From assembly GCA_013823985.1 (NCBI GenBank), contig PNNB01000014.1, positions 1 to 64,000 of the forward strand: a DNA stretch of 64,000 bases, written 5' to 3'. The stretch is from Sphingopyxis sp. Lineage in GTDB: Bacteria; Pseudomonadota; Alphaproteobacteria; Sphingomonadales; Sphingomonadaceae. The stretch's first letter is position 1, and each line of letters starts with the position of its first letter. A program made the translations under genes and the position numbers. Of the stretch, positions 17,857 to 26,351 are shown in pieces. Below the pieces are notes generated by a model. The model did not search any database and was not told the origin of the DNA. It saw only the letters and a program-made list of their open reading frames with translations.

Positions 17857-18786
17857 ATGATAGCATTGCCTGATGTCGACACGCTGATGGCGGGTGGCTT
17901 GCAGGACCGGCTGGATTCGCTGACAGCGGAAAGGGCCAAGGCCAAGGAAAAAATGATCTGGACAGGCGCGGGCGGCATTGTCGCCGCAATCCTGGTAGGA
18001 TTTATCTTTTACACGTTCGGGCTTGAGGAAATCGGCTATTTTGCGGCCAGCGTGGTCGGTGGTGGGTCGCTGGCGTGGGCCAGCAATATCCGGCAACAAA
18101 TGATCGATTCCCTGAAGCACGAGATGAACGGTGCTCTCGCGCGCAGCCTTGGGGTGGATTATTCCGTGTCGGCGTTTTCCGGACAGGAATTTGAACAGGC
18201 GCGCAAATATGGTCTGCTGCCGACCTATGACGACAAATATCTGCAAGACCAATGGCACGGCGCAATCGAAGGCACCGATTTCCTCCTCTATGAGGCAAAG
18301 CTGACCGAAGAGCAGGGCTCTGGCAAAAACCGGCGGACGGTGACCAAATTTGAAGGTGTCATTCTGCGGTTCCAGTTTGCACGGCCATTTCTGGGCACGA
18401 CACTGGTTCGCCGCGACGGATTCAAAATAACTCTCTTTGGCGACAGCAAGACATATGACGGGCAAACGCTCGAGCGGATCAAGATGGTCGATCCCCGTTT
18501 TGAAGATGCGTTTGATGTCTATGGTACCGATCAGGTTGAGGCCCGCTACCTCGTCCACCCCGCCTATTGTGAACGATTGATCGAAATCGAGCAGGAATTT
18601 GAAGGCGACAAGCTGGCAGCGCTGTTTTTGGGCGGCGACCTGATCGTTACCTTGCACACCGGCAACATGTTCGAAAGCGCAACACTCAGCCCGCATAAGG
18701 ACCGCGAACGGCTGGGCAAGACGATCGCGCAGTTCGGTTCAATAACCAAATTGGTCAAACTGCTCAACGAACGGCCACGTAATTAG
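17857..18786 (+). CDS. DUF3137 family membrane protein
   Basis: A 309-residue protein with two adjacent hydrophobic segments (about 35-52 and 56-75) and a C-terminal soluble domain containing the DUF3137-type block YDDKYLQDQWHGAIEGTDFLL and FEGVILRFQFARPFLGTTLV. The family has no assigned activity. Its only contextual clue is divergence from lemA, a recurring pairing in Proteobacteria. The shared 62-base intergenic region suggests joint control. The protein ends 74 bases before prfB. Confidence 0.8.
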   Translation: MIALPDVDTLMAGGLQDRLDSLTAERAKAKEKMIWTGAGGIVAAILVGFIFYTFGLEEIGYFAASVVGGGSLAWASNIRQQMIDSLKHEMNGALARSLGVDYSVSAFSGQEFEQARKYGLLPTYDDKYLQDQWHGAIEGTDFLLYEAKLTEEQGSGKNRRTVTKFEGVILRFQFARPFLGTTLVRRDGFKITLFGDSKTYDGQTLERIKMVDPRFEDAFDVYGTDQVEARYLVHPAYCERLIEIEQEFEGDKLAALFLGGDLIVTLHTGNMFESATLSPHKDRERLGKTIAQFGSITKLVKLLNERPRN

Positions 18787-18860
18787 CCAAGCCACCTTTG
18801 ACTTGAGCCGCTAATCGGCTAAAGGCCGCCCACCTGATTTCATTCCCTTGGAGTTTCCCC

Positions 18861-19988
18861 ATGCGCGCCGACGCAGAAGGCTATGTTGCCCGCATTGATG
18901 CTGCCCTTAATCTCGTCAAGATGTCGCTTGACTGGGATCGTGCGCTGCGTCGTCTGGATGAACTGAACGCCAAGGTCGAAGACCCGACACTTTGGGACAA
19001 TCCCAAGGCCGCCGAAGAGGTTATGCGCGAACGCCGCCGTCTGGATGCGGCCATTGCCACTGTGCGCGAAATCGATGCCGACAAAAGCGGTACGGTGGAG
19101 CTGATTGAGCTTGCTGAAATGGAGGGCGATGCGGCTCTTGGCGATGAAGGCGCAGCGTCGCTCAAGGCGCTGGCCGACCGTGCCGACCGGGACAAGGTTT
19201 CCGCCCTGTTGTCGGGTGAAGCCGACGGGAACGATACCTTTATCGAAATCCACGCAGGCGCAGGCGGTACCGAAAGTCAGGATTGGGCCGAAATGCTGCA
19301 GCGTATGTATTACCGCTGGGCCGAACAGCGCGGCTATAAGGTCGAAATGGTCGATTATCAGGCAGGCGATCAGGCCGGTATTAAATCGGCCACTATGCTG
19401 GTGAAGGGCGAAAACGCCTATGGCTATGCCAAGACCGAAAGCGGGGTGCACCGCCTGGTCCGCATTTCGCCTTATGACAGCGCGGCCAAGCGGCACACCA
19501 GCTTTTCCAGCGTCTGGGTCTATCCCGTTATAGACGACAATATCGATATCGAAATCAACGAAGGCGACCTAAAAATCGATACTTACCGCGCCTCTGGTGC
19601 CGGTGGTCAGCACGTAAACACGACCGATTCCGCCGTTCGTATTACCCACAAACCCTCGGGCATTGTGGTCGCGAGCCAGAACGACCGCAGCCAGCACAAG
19701 AACCGCGCCACCGCGATGGGAATGTTGAAAGCACGTTTGTACGAAGCCGAACTGCGCAAGCGCGAGGAAGCGGCGAGCGGCGAATATGCCGCCAAGACGG
19801 AAATCGGCTGGGGCCACCAGATCCGTTCCTACGTGCTGCAACCCTATCAGATGGTGAAGGATTTACGCACCGGCGTCACATCGCCGACGCCGGCCGATGT
19901 ACTCGATGGCGACCTCGACAACTTCATCGCAGCCGCCCTCGCTCAGCGGGTTACGGGTGAGGCAGTAGCCGTGGAAGATGTGGATTAA
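18861..19988 (+). CDS. prfB: Peptide chain release factor 2, encoded without a frameshift
   Basis: A 375-residue RF2. The GGQ peptidyl-hydrolysis motif is at about 247-249 ([10 protein letters not shown]), and the stop-codon-recognition tripeptide is SPY at 203-205 rather than the SPF of E. coli; the Tyr form appears in other alphaproteobacteria. The classical programmed frameshift site is absent: at codons 23-24 the gene reads CTT GAC in frame, where E. coli has CTT TGA C. The ribosome site is GGAG about 9 bases upstream. RF2 terminates at UAA and UGA, but the frameshift autoregulation cannot operate here. Confidence 0.95.
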   Translation: MRADAEGYVARIDAALNLVKMSLDWDRALRRLDELNAKVEDPTLWDNPKAAEEVMRERRRLDAAIATVREIDADKSGTVELIELAEMEGDAALGDEGAASLKALADRADRDKVSALLSGEADGNDTFIEIHAGAGGTESQDWAEMLQRMYYRWAEQRGYKVEMVDYQAGDQAGIKSATMLVKGENAYGYAKTESGVHRLVRISPYDSAAKRHTSFSSVWVYPVIDDNIDIEINEGDLKIDTYRASGAGGQHVNTTDSAVRITHKPSGIVVASQNDRSQHKNRATAMGMLKARLYEAELRKREEAASGEYAAKTEIGWGHQIRSYVLQPYQMVKDLRTGVTSPTPADVLDGDLDNFIAAALAQRVTGEAVAVEDVD

Positions 19989-20047
19989 ATTACAAATCCA
20001 GAAGCGCTAACATAGCGCTCAAGTTCAAAATTATTCAATATGCGAAC

Positions 20048-20077
20048 GTCGGGCAGTTCCATTTATAACTGCCCGAC
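20048..20077. terminator. Strong 11-bp hairpin downstream of prfB
   Basis: GTCGGGCAGTT and AACTGCCCGAC form a perfect 11-bp stem with an 8-base loop, between the convergent prfB and the secreted-protein gene at 20104. There is no clear T-tract on either strand, so it may protect 3' ends as well as terminate. A short palindromic AGCGCT pair lies at about 20002-20018. Confidence 0.6.
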
Positions 20078-20103
20078 TATTCCAGCAACCCGAGCGGTGA
20101 AAC

Positions 20104-20775
20104 CTAGTTAGATGTTGGAGCAGGTGCCGCAGGCGCAGCAACCGCAGTGGGTGCTGCTGGAGCAGCAACGGGTGCTGCAACTTCCAAAGGCGCAGGAGCG
20201 CTTGCCGGCTTTACTGTGAAAACAATGTCTTCATCAACATAAGCACTGATCTGCCCGCCCGCGGGAATACGTGCGCTTGTTCCCGTCACAAAAAACCCTA
20301 CGACCGGGACCAGGGCAACTGCTGCAACAACACCTGCCGTGCCTGTGACACCCTTGTCATCAAAAGCACCGGACATACGAATGGTGCGGCCATTCAAAGA
20401 CATGTTCAAAACACGTCCTTCGATTTTGCCGGATTTACCCCACATACCCTTATTCCGGACGGCTGTAAGTTCGCCGACTACGGGCGTTCCTTTCGGGACG
20501 ACAGTCACTCCGTCAATCACAACATTTTCGGCAACTTCAAGCCGCGGCCGGTCACCAACCTTTGATGCCTTGTCTTCAGTAGTAATTTCATGAAGAAATT
20601 GAACGCGGATTTGAGAGCCGCCGCGGACGATGCGTGTTGTCGCTTCGGCACTAGGCTCTGAAACCAACGGTGCTACCGCAATGGTTGAGTTCGCTTGAGT
20701 GCTGCCATTATCTTGGGCGTTAGCACTATATATTGCTGTAGTAACGATCAACCCGAACAGTATTGCTTTCTTCAT
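20104..20775 (-). CDS. Secreted hypothetical protein with Ala/Pro tail
   Basis: The start is the ATG at 20775 (223 residues), giving a signal peptide MKKAILFGLIVTTAIYSANA cut before QDNG. The mature part has a beta-rich region (about 45-170) with IRVQFLHEITTEDKASKVGDR and VVPKGTPVVGELTAVRNKGMWGKSGKIEGRV, resembling proteins that carry a variable-length glycine/basic loop around a pilus- or wall-associated beta domain. The last 40 residues are an Ala/Pro/Val repeat. I do not recognise a named family with confidence. The gene stands alone, convergent with prfB, and its upstream 195 bases are strongly AT-rich. Confidence 0.7.
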   Translation of the reverse strand: MKKAILFGLIVTTAIYSANAQDNGSTQANSTIAVAPLVSEPSAEATTRIVRGGSQIRVQFLHEITTEDKASKVGDRPRLEVAENVVIDGVTVVPKGTPVVGELTAVRNKGMWGKSGKIEGRVLNMSLNGRTIRMSGAFDDKGVTGTAGVVAAVALVPVVGFFVTGTSARIPAGGQISAYVDEDIVFTVKPASAPAPLEVAAPVAAPAAPTAVAAPAAPAPTSN

Positions 20776-20970
20776 TGTATACTCTCCCCATTTTGAGAAG
20801 GAAGGAGTAAGCAACGTATTAGAATTTCACAAGTAAATTAGAATGAATTTCAAAAACATTTCATAAACATCGCTTATCTGGATTACACATCCCGTTTCTT
20901 ATTATACATAGCAATGCAATCTAATATTTATATGAGGCTTATCGTCATTTATTAGACGATCATGCTCGAC

Positions 20971-21762
20971 CTATCCCCCCGGCGACGCCGCCGATCCGGC
21001 CAGAAGTCCGCCATCCAGATGCACTTCACTGCCAGTCATATAGGTCGCATCGTCGGACGCCAGCATCAGGGCGATGGCGGCGACTTCTTCGACGGTGCCG
21101 AACCGTTTTAACGGCGTATCGGCCACCATGGCGGCCTTGCGTTGCTCGCGGTCGGGGCCGTTGCCTTTCAGCGCGTCCCACATCGGCGTAAATATGGCGG
21201 CCGGGTGGATCGAGTTGCAGCGGATGTTCAAACCCTGCTGAGCGCAATACAGCGCGACGGATTTGGTGTGGTTGCGAATGGCGGCCTTGGATGAGGCGTA
21301 GGCGGCTGCACCCGGAATGCCGACTAGGCCGGAGCGGGACGACATGTTGATGATGGAGCCGGCACCCTTTGCCCGCATCGCGCCAATCGCATAGCGGCAT
21401 CCCAAAAAGGCACCGTCAAGGTTTACGGCATGGACGCGGTGCCATTCATCAAGGCTGGCATGTTCGGGGTCGTGCGGGCCAGGGCTTTCTTCGAACCCGG
21501 TGATACCGGCGTTGTTTACGACAATATCGATTTCGGGAATTGCGTCAGCCAGATAATTCCAGTCTGCTTCGGACGCGACGTCCAGCGGGAAAAAACGGCC
21601 GCCAATTTCTTGGGCAAGGGCCGAACCCGCCTCTTCGTCGATATCGCCGATGATGACGTGGGCACCTTCCTCGGCAAAGCGTCTGGCGATGGCCGCGCCA
21701 ATTCCGCGCGCACCACCTGTCACTAAGGCGGATTTATTCTGTAATTTGGGCATAGAGGGCAT
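20971..21762 (-). CDS. Short-chain dehydrogenase/reductase
   Basis: A 263-residue classical SDR. The NAD(P)-binding motif is TGGARGIG, followed by IIGDIDEE (acidic after the second strand, favouring NAD), then NNAG, catalytic Ser in INMSSRSG and YASSK. The C-terminal motif [11 protein letters not shown] is also typical. Two starts are possible, at 21762 and 21753. The substrate is not predictable; the neighbouring acyl-CoA genes suggest a hydroxyacyl-CoA, sterol or alcohol substrate, but this is only context. It diverges from acsA with 153 bases between. Confidence 0.9.
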   Translation of the reverse strand: MPSMPKLQNKSALVTGGARGIGAAIARRFAEEGAHVIIGDIDEEAGSALAQEIGGRFFPLDVASEADWNYLADAIPEIDIVVNNAGITGFEESPGPHDPEHASLDEWHRVHAVNLDGAFLGCRYAIGAMRAKGAGSIINMSSRSGLVGIPGAAAYASSKAAIRNHTKSVALYCAQQGLNIRCNSIHPAAIFTPMWDALKGNGPDREQRKAAMVADTPLKRFGTVEEVAAIALMLASDDATYMTGSEVHLDGGLLAGSAASPGG

Positions 21763-21915
21763 CCTGTAAAACGGACTTCAAGGTGACCGTCCTGCTGAAT
21801 CCAGTTCAGGCAAGCGGTTTAAATTTCGAGAGGCGTTCTGCTCTTTACCCTTGAATCACCGGACATACTCCACTTAAGCAGATGCCAGCATAAGGCCCAG
21901 CGCAGGAGAGAGCAA

Positions 21916-23868
21916 GTGAGTGAGCATCAGGACTGGTTTCCCGTTCCCGAAAGCGCGACCAAGCACAGCTATTGCTCTGCGGCGGATTATGACCGGCTTT
22001 ATGCCGAAAGCATTGCCGACCCTGACGCCTTTTGGGCGAAGCAGGCCGAGCGGATTTCGTGGTTTACGCCGCCCAGCAAGATTGCAAACTGGTCCTACGA
22101 CCCCGTTTCGATCAAATGGTATGAAGATGGCATATTGAACCTGTGCCACAATGCGGTTGATCGCCATGTTGCGGCCGGACGCGGGGATGCGACCGCGTTC
22201 ATTTTTGAACCCGATGACCCCGCACAGGATGCCCGCCGCGTCAGCTATGCCGCATTGCAAGCCGACGTCATCTGCATGGCCAACAGTCTGAAGCAGCTTG
22301 GCGTCACCAAGGGCGAACGCGTCACCATCTATATGCCGATGTGCGTCGAAGGGGCGGTTGCCATGCTGGCCTGCGCGCGGATTGGCGCGGTGCATAGCGT
22401 GGTCTTTGGCGGTTTCTCCCCCGAAGCCATTGCCGGCCGGATCGAGGATTGTGCCAGCCGCTTCGTCATATGCGCCGACAGCGCTGTCCGCGGTGGCAAG
22501 TCGGTGCCGCTCAAGGCCAATATCGATGCGGCGCTTGAAAAAGTTGGCGGGGTCGAGGCTGTGCTGGTCGTGCGCCACACGGGTGAAGCGGTCGCCATGA
22601 CCGAAGGCCGTGACCATTGGTTCCATGACATGCAGGTTTCGGGTGAGTGCCCATGCGAGCCAATGAATGCGGAAGATCCGCTGTTCATTCTCTATACTTC
22701 CGGCTCAACGGGAAAGCCCAAGGGCGTGCTGCACACGGTTGGCGGCTATTCGGTGTGGACGGCGACGACATTCCATTATGTCTTCGATTACCAGCCGGGT
22801 GAGGTCTTTTTCTGCTCGGCGGATATCGGCTGGGTTACGGGCCACAGCTATGTCGTTTACGGTCCGCTGCAAAATGGCGGGACCAGCCTGATCTTTGAAG
22901 GGATACCCAGCTATCCGGACAGCGGACGGTTCTGGGACATTATCGACCGGCATCAGGTCAACATATTCTACACCGCGCCGACGGCATTGCGTGCCTTGAT
23001 GCGCGACGGGGACGGGCCCGTTCAGGCACGCTCACGCAAATCGCTGCGGCTTTTGGGGACGGTCGGCGAGCCGATCAACCCAGAGGCATGGCGCTGGTAT
23101 CATGCAACCGTGGGTGAAGGGAAATTGCCCATCGTCGATACCTGGTGGCAGACCGAGACGGGCGGCGTCATGATCACGACCTTGCCGGCCGCACATGGTA
23201 TGAAACCGGGCAGCGCAGGGCGGCCGTTTTTCGGAATCCGCCCGCAACTGGTCGATGCCGAGGGCGGCGTGCTGGCGGATGAACAGATTGGCGGCGCAAC
23301 CAGTGGTAATTTGTGCATCACGCATAGCTGGCCGGGTCAGGCGCGGACGGTTTATGGCGACCATGAGCGTTTCGTGCAGACCTATTTTTCCACTTATAAG
23401 GGCAAATATTTCACCGGCGACGGCTGCCGCCGCGACGAAGACGGCTATTGGTGGATTACCGGCCGGGTCGACGATGTCATCAATGTGTCGGGCCACCGCA
23501 TGGGTACCGCCGAAGTCGAAAGCGCGCTGGTCTTGCACGACAAGGTGGCAGAGGCCGCCGTCGTTGGTTTTCCGCATGATATCAAGGGGCAGGGCATTTA
23601 CTGCTATGTCACGCTGAACATGGGTGAGGAGCCTTCGGACGAATTGCATGCCGAGTTGCGGCAACAGGTCCGCATCGAAATCGGTCCCATTGCCTCGCCC
23701 GACCATATCCACTTTACCTCGGCCTTGCCCAAGACACGTTCGGGCAAAATCATGCGGCGCATTTTGCGCAAGATTGCGGAGAATGACTTTGCCGCACTGG
23801 GGGATACCTCGACTTTGGCAGATCCAAGCGTTGTCGATTCCCTGATCGAAGGGCGGCAAAACCGGTAG
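21916..23868 (+). CDS. acsA: Acetyl-CoA synthetase
   Basis: A 650-residue protein with a GTG start at 21916 preceded by GGAGAG. AMP-binding motifs are [11 protein letters not shown], then [11 protein letters not shown], the hinge motif [18 protein letters not shown], and the C-terminal SGKIMRR, whose Lys (about 611) is the site acetylated in the family. The N-terminal ACAS domain is present. The enzyme activates acetate to acetyl-CoA through acetyl-AMP. A perfect palindrome begins at the base after its stop codon, in front of the next operon. Confidence 0.95.
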   Translation: MSEHQDWFPVPESATKHSYCSAADYDRLYAESIADPDAFWAKQAERISWFTPPSKIANWSYDPVSIKWYEDGILNLCHNAVDRHVAAGRGDATAFIFEPDDPAQDARRVSYAALQADVICMANSLKQLGVTKGERVTIYMPMCVEGAVAMLACARIGAVHSVVFGGFSPEAIAGRIEDCASRFVICADSAVRGGKSVPLKANIDAALEKVGGVEAVLVVRHTGEAVAMTEGRDHWFHDMQVSGECPCEPMNAEDPLFILYTSGSTGKPKGVLHTVGGYSVWTATTFHYVFDYQPGEVFFCSADIGWVTGHSYVVYGPLQNGGTSLIFEGIPSYPDSGRFWDIIDRHQVNIFYTAPTALRALMRDGDGPVQARSRKSLRLLGTVGEPINPEAWRWYHATVGEGKLPIVDTWWQTETGGVMITTLPAAHGMKPGSAGRPFFGIRPQLVDAEGGVLADEQIGGATSGNLCITHSWPGQARTVYGDHERFVQTYFSTYKGKYFTGDGCRRDEDGYWWITGRVDDVINVSGHRMGTAEVESALVLHDKVAEAAVVGFPHDIKGQGIYCYVTLNMGEEPSDELHAELRQQVRIEIGPIASPDHIHFTSALPKTRSGKIMRRILRKIAENDFAALGDTSTLADPSVVDSLIEGRQNR

Positions 23869-23884
23869 TTGACGCTTGCGTCAA
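23869..23884. promoter_or_regulatory. Perfect palindrome TTGACGC-TT-GCGTCAA upstream of acyl-CoA operon
   Basis: Two 7-base arms around TT, placed immediately after the acsA stop and 80 bases before the CoA-transferase gene. The form suits a MerR- or TetR-type dimer; MerR-family regulators of acyl-CoA degradation genes use palindromes of similar size. The regulator is not in the window, so the assignment is inference. Confidence 0.5.
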
Positions 23885-23911
23885 CCTGTTGGACGGAGTA
23901 GAAGGCGAGTA

Positions 23912-23927
23912 TTAATCGCCCGATTAA
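23912..23927. promoter_or_regulatory. Perfect palindrome TTAATCG-CC-CGATTAA upstream of acyl-CoA operon
   Basis: Two 7-base arms around CC, centred 43 bp (about four helical turns) from the preceding palindrome and ending 37 bases before the start at 23965. The same core AATCG-NN-CGATT occurs at 31457-31468, and a diverged copy at 59655-59670. Confidence 0.5.
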
Positions 23928-23964
23928 ACCCGCACTTTGCAATTTCCGTAACGGAAAGGATGCC

Positions 23965-25113
23965 ATGACTGATTCCCGTACCCAAACTGGACCGTTGAGC
24001 GGTATCAAGGTTGTCGAACTCGCCGGTATTGGCCCTGGTCCTTATACGGGGCAGTTGCTGGCGGATATGGGTGCGGATGTTACGGTCGTGGACCGTCCGG
24101 GCGGCGGAATGCCGAAAGCGGTCGACGGGCGGGGCAAGCGGTCGATTGTTCTCGACCTTAAAAAGCCGGAAGCTGTAGAAGCGCTGCTGAAATTGATCGC
24201 CAAGGCCGATGTCCTGATTGAAGGCCTGCGCCCCGGTGTCACGGAACGGATGGGTGTGGGGCCGGATGCCTGCCATGCCGTCAATCCGGGCCTGATCTAT
24301 GGCCGCATGACCGGCTGGGGCCAAAGTGGTCCGTGGAGCCAGATGGCAGGGCATGATATCAACTATATCAGCATGACCGGCGTTCTTCACGCCATCGGCA
24401 AAGACGGCCAACCTCCCGTGCCCCCGCTCAACATGGTGGGCGATTTTGGCGGTGGGTCGATGTTTCTGCTGTCCGGGATATTGGCCGCGCTGATCGAGCG
24501 TGGACGGACGGGCAAGGGCAATGTTGTCGACGCCGCGATTATCGACGGAACGCACAATTTGATGAGCTTCGTGCACGGCATGGCCGGACTTGGCCAATGG
24601 CAGACCAAGCGGGAGGCGAACCTGCTAGACGGGGCAGCGCCTTTTTACCGTTGCTACATGACCGCCGACGGCAAGTTTATGGCGGTAGGCTGCATCGAAT
24701 CGCAATTCTTTGCCGCGATGATGGAGCGCCTTCCGATCGATCAGGAAGCATTCGGGCATCAGCATGACATGGCGGCGCGGGCCAAGCAGCATGAAATGCT
24801 AGAGGATGTGTTCGCGACCAAGACCCGCGATGAGTGGGAAGCGATTTTTGCAGGTACCGATGCCTGCGTCACGCCGGTGCTGGACTATGTCGAAGCCGCA
24901 TCCCACCCCGCCAATGCCGAGCGTCAGGCCGTAGTTCAGGAAGGCCGCTGGCTGCACCCGCAGATCGCGCCGCGCCTTGCAACGCAGCCGCTCGCTTCCC
25001 ATTTCGAAATTGCAACAAAAGGCGGCGATTATGCTGCCATTCTCGCCGAGGCTGGCCTTGGCGAGAGCGATATATCCCAACTGATTGCGGCTGGCGCCGT
25101 GATTGCCAACTAG
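23965..25113 (+). CDS. CoA-transferase family III / alpha-methylacyl-CoA racemase
   Basis: A 382-residue CaiB/BaiF protein. It opens GPLSGIKVVELAGIGPGPYTGQLLADMGADV, typical of alpha-methylacyl-CoA racemases, and contains GHDINYI near residue 131, the racemase catalytic region, and a later DGAAPFYRCY block. Members either racemise 2-methyl-branched acyl-CoA or move CoA between acids; the first is more likely from the N-terminal motif. It is the first gene of an operon with a thiolase and a FadB-like protein (9- and 14-base gaps), pointing to degradation of branched or long-chain acyl-CoA. Confidence 0.88.
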   Translation: MTDSRTQTGPLSGIKVVELAGIGPGPYTGQLLADMGADVTVVDRPGGGMPKAVDGRGKRSIVLDLKKPEAVEALLKLIAKADVLIEGLRPGVTERMGVGPDACHAVNPGLIYGRMTGWGQSGPWSQMAGHDINYISMTGVLHAIGKDGQPPVPPLNMVGDFGGGSMFLLSGILAALIERGRTGKGNVVDAAIIDGTHNLMSFVHGMAGLGQWQTKREANLLDGAAPFYRCYMTADGKFMAVGCIESQFFAAMMERLPIDQEAFGHQHDMAARAKQHEMLEDVFATKTRDEWEAIFAGTDACVTPVLDYVEAASHPANAERQAVVQEGRWLHPQIAPRLATQPLASHFEIATKGGDYAAILAEAGLGESDISQLIAAGAVIAN

Positions 25114-25122
25114 GAAGATACC

Positions 25123-26337
25123 ATGACCGAAGCCTATATCTATGATGCGGTGCGCAGCCCCCGGGGCAAGGGGCGTCCCGACGGCGCACTGCACGAAATC
25201 ACCCCCATCGATCTCGCCGCGCAAGTGCTGGCATCGATCCGCGACCGCAACGGTCTTTCGGGTGAAGAAATCGAAGACGTCGCCTTTGGTTGCGTATCTC
25301 CGGTAGGGGAACAGGGCGCGGTAATAACCCGCACAGCAGTGCTTGCGGCAGGTTATCCGCACACAACCAGCGGCATTCAGGTCAACCGCTTCTGCGGCTC
25401 GGGCTTGGAAGCATCCAACATTGCGACAGCGAAGGTTAAGTCGGGCGAGTGCGAACTTGCCATCGGCGGCGGCATTGAATCGATGAGCCGCGTGCCCATG
25501 GGTTCGGACGGTGGCGCATGGCCCATCGATCCCCGTTCGGCAATTGCCAATTATTTCATTCCGCAGGGTATCTCGGCGGATTTGATTGCGACCAAATATG
25601 GCTACAGCCGCGACGATGTGGACGCCTATGCCGTCGAGAGCCAGAGGCGTGCTGCCAAGGCATGGAGCGAAAAGCGTTTCGCCAAGTCGATCCTGCCGAT
25701 CCATGACGTGATCGGTGAAATCATTCTGGACCATGACGAATTGATGCGTCCTGAAACCGATATGCAATCGCTGGGTGCCTTGGCCCCTGCGTTCCAGATG
25801 ATGGGCACCATGATGCCCGGCTTCGACGATATCGCGATCATGCGTTACCCTGAGGTTGAAAAGATCAACCACGTCCACCATGCCGGAAACAGCTCGGGCA
25901 TTGTCGACGGTTCTGCGGCTGTCCTGATCGGCACAAAGGAAGCAGGCGAAAAATATGGTCTGAAGGCACGCGCCCGCATCGTGTCGATGGCGTCCATTGG
26001 TTCCGAACCGTCCATCATGCTCACCGGTCCCGAATTTGCCGCGCAAAAGGCGCTGGCACGGGCAGGGATGGACAAAGGCAATATTGATGTGTGGGAATTG
26101 AACGAGGCCTTCGCTTCGGTCGTCCTGCGCTTCATGGAGGCGCTCAACATCGACCATGGCGATATCAACGTAAATGGCGGTGCGATTGCCATGGGCCATC
26201 CGCTGGGCGCAACTGGCGCGATGATCCTGGGCACCGTGCTCGACGAACTGGAACGGTCCGGAAAGTCGACCGCGCTGACCACCCTGTGCATTGGCGCAGG
26301 CATGGGCACTGCGACCATCATTGAACGCGTAAATTGA
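25123..26337 (+). CDS. Acetyl-CoA C-acetyltransferase (thiolase, FadA-like)
   Basis: A 404-residue thiolase. The acylated cysteine lies in VNRFCGSGLEASN (about residue 90), the His motif is in NGGAIAMGHPLGATGA, and the second catalytic Cys is in TLCIGAGMG at the C-terminus. It performs the last step of beta-oxidation or the reverse condensation. It is translationally close to the racemase gene upstream and the FadB-like gene downstream, which supports the degradative direction. The specific chain length is not visible. Confidence 0.93.
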   Translation: MTEAYIYDAVRSPRGKGRPDGALHEITPIDLAAQVLASIRDRNGLSGEEIEDVAFGCVSPVGEQGAVITRTAVLAAGYPHTTSGIQVNRFCGSGLEASNIATAKVKSGECELAIGGGIESMSRVPMGSDGGAWPIDPRSAIANYFIPQGISADLIATKYGYSRDDVDAYAVESQRRAAKAWSEKRFAKSILPIHDVIGEIILDHDELMRPETDMQSLGALAPAFQMMGTMMPGFDDIAIMRYPEVEKINHVHHAGNSSGIVDGSAAVLIGTKEAGEKYGLKARARIVSMASIGSEPSIMLTGPEFAAQKALARAGMDKGNIDVWELNEAFASVVLRFMEALNIDHGDINVNGGAIAMGHPLGATGAMILGTVLDELERSGKSTALTTLCIGAGMGTATIIERVN

Positions 26338-26351
26338 TTGGGATTTAGAAC

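Noticed and set aside
24799..26199. 466-residue open frame on the minus strand across the racemase/thiolase genes
   Set aside because: Covers the thiolase and part of the racemase gene; composition is that of antisense frames and no domain is visible.
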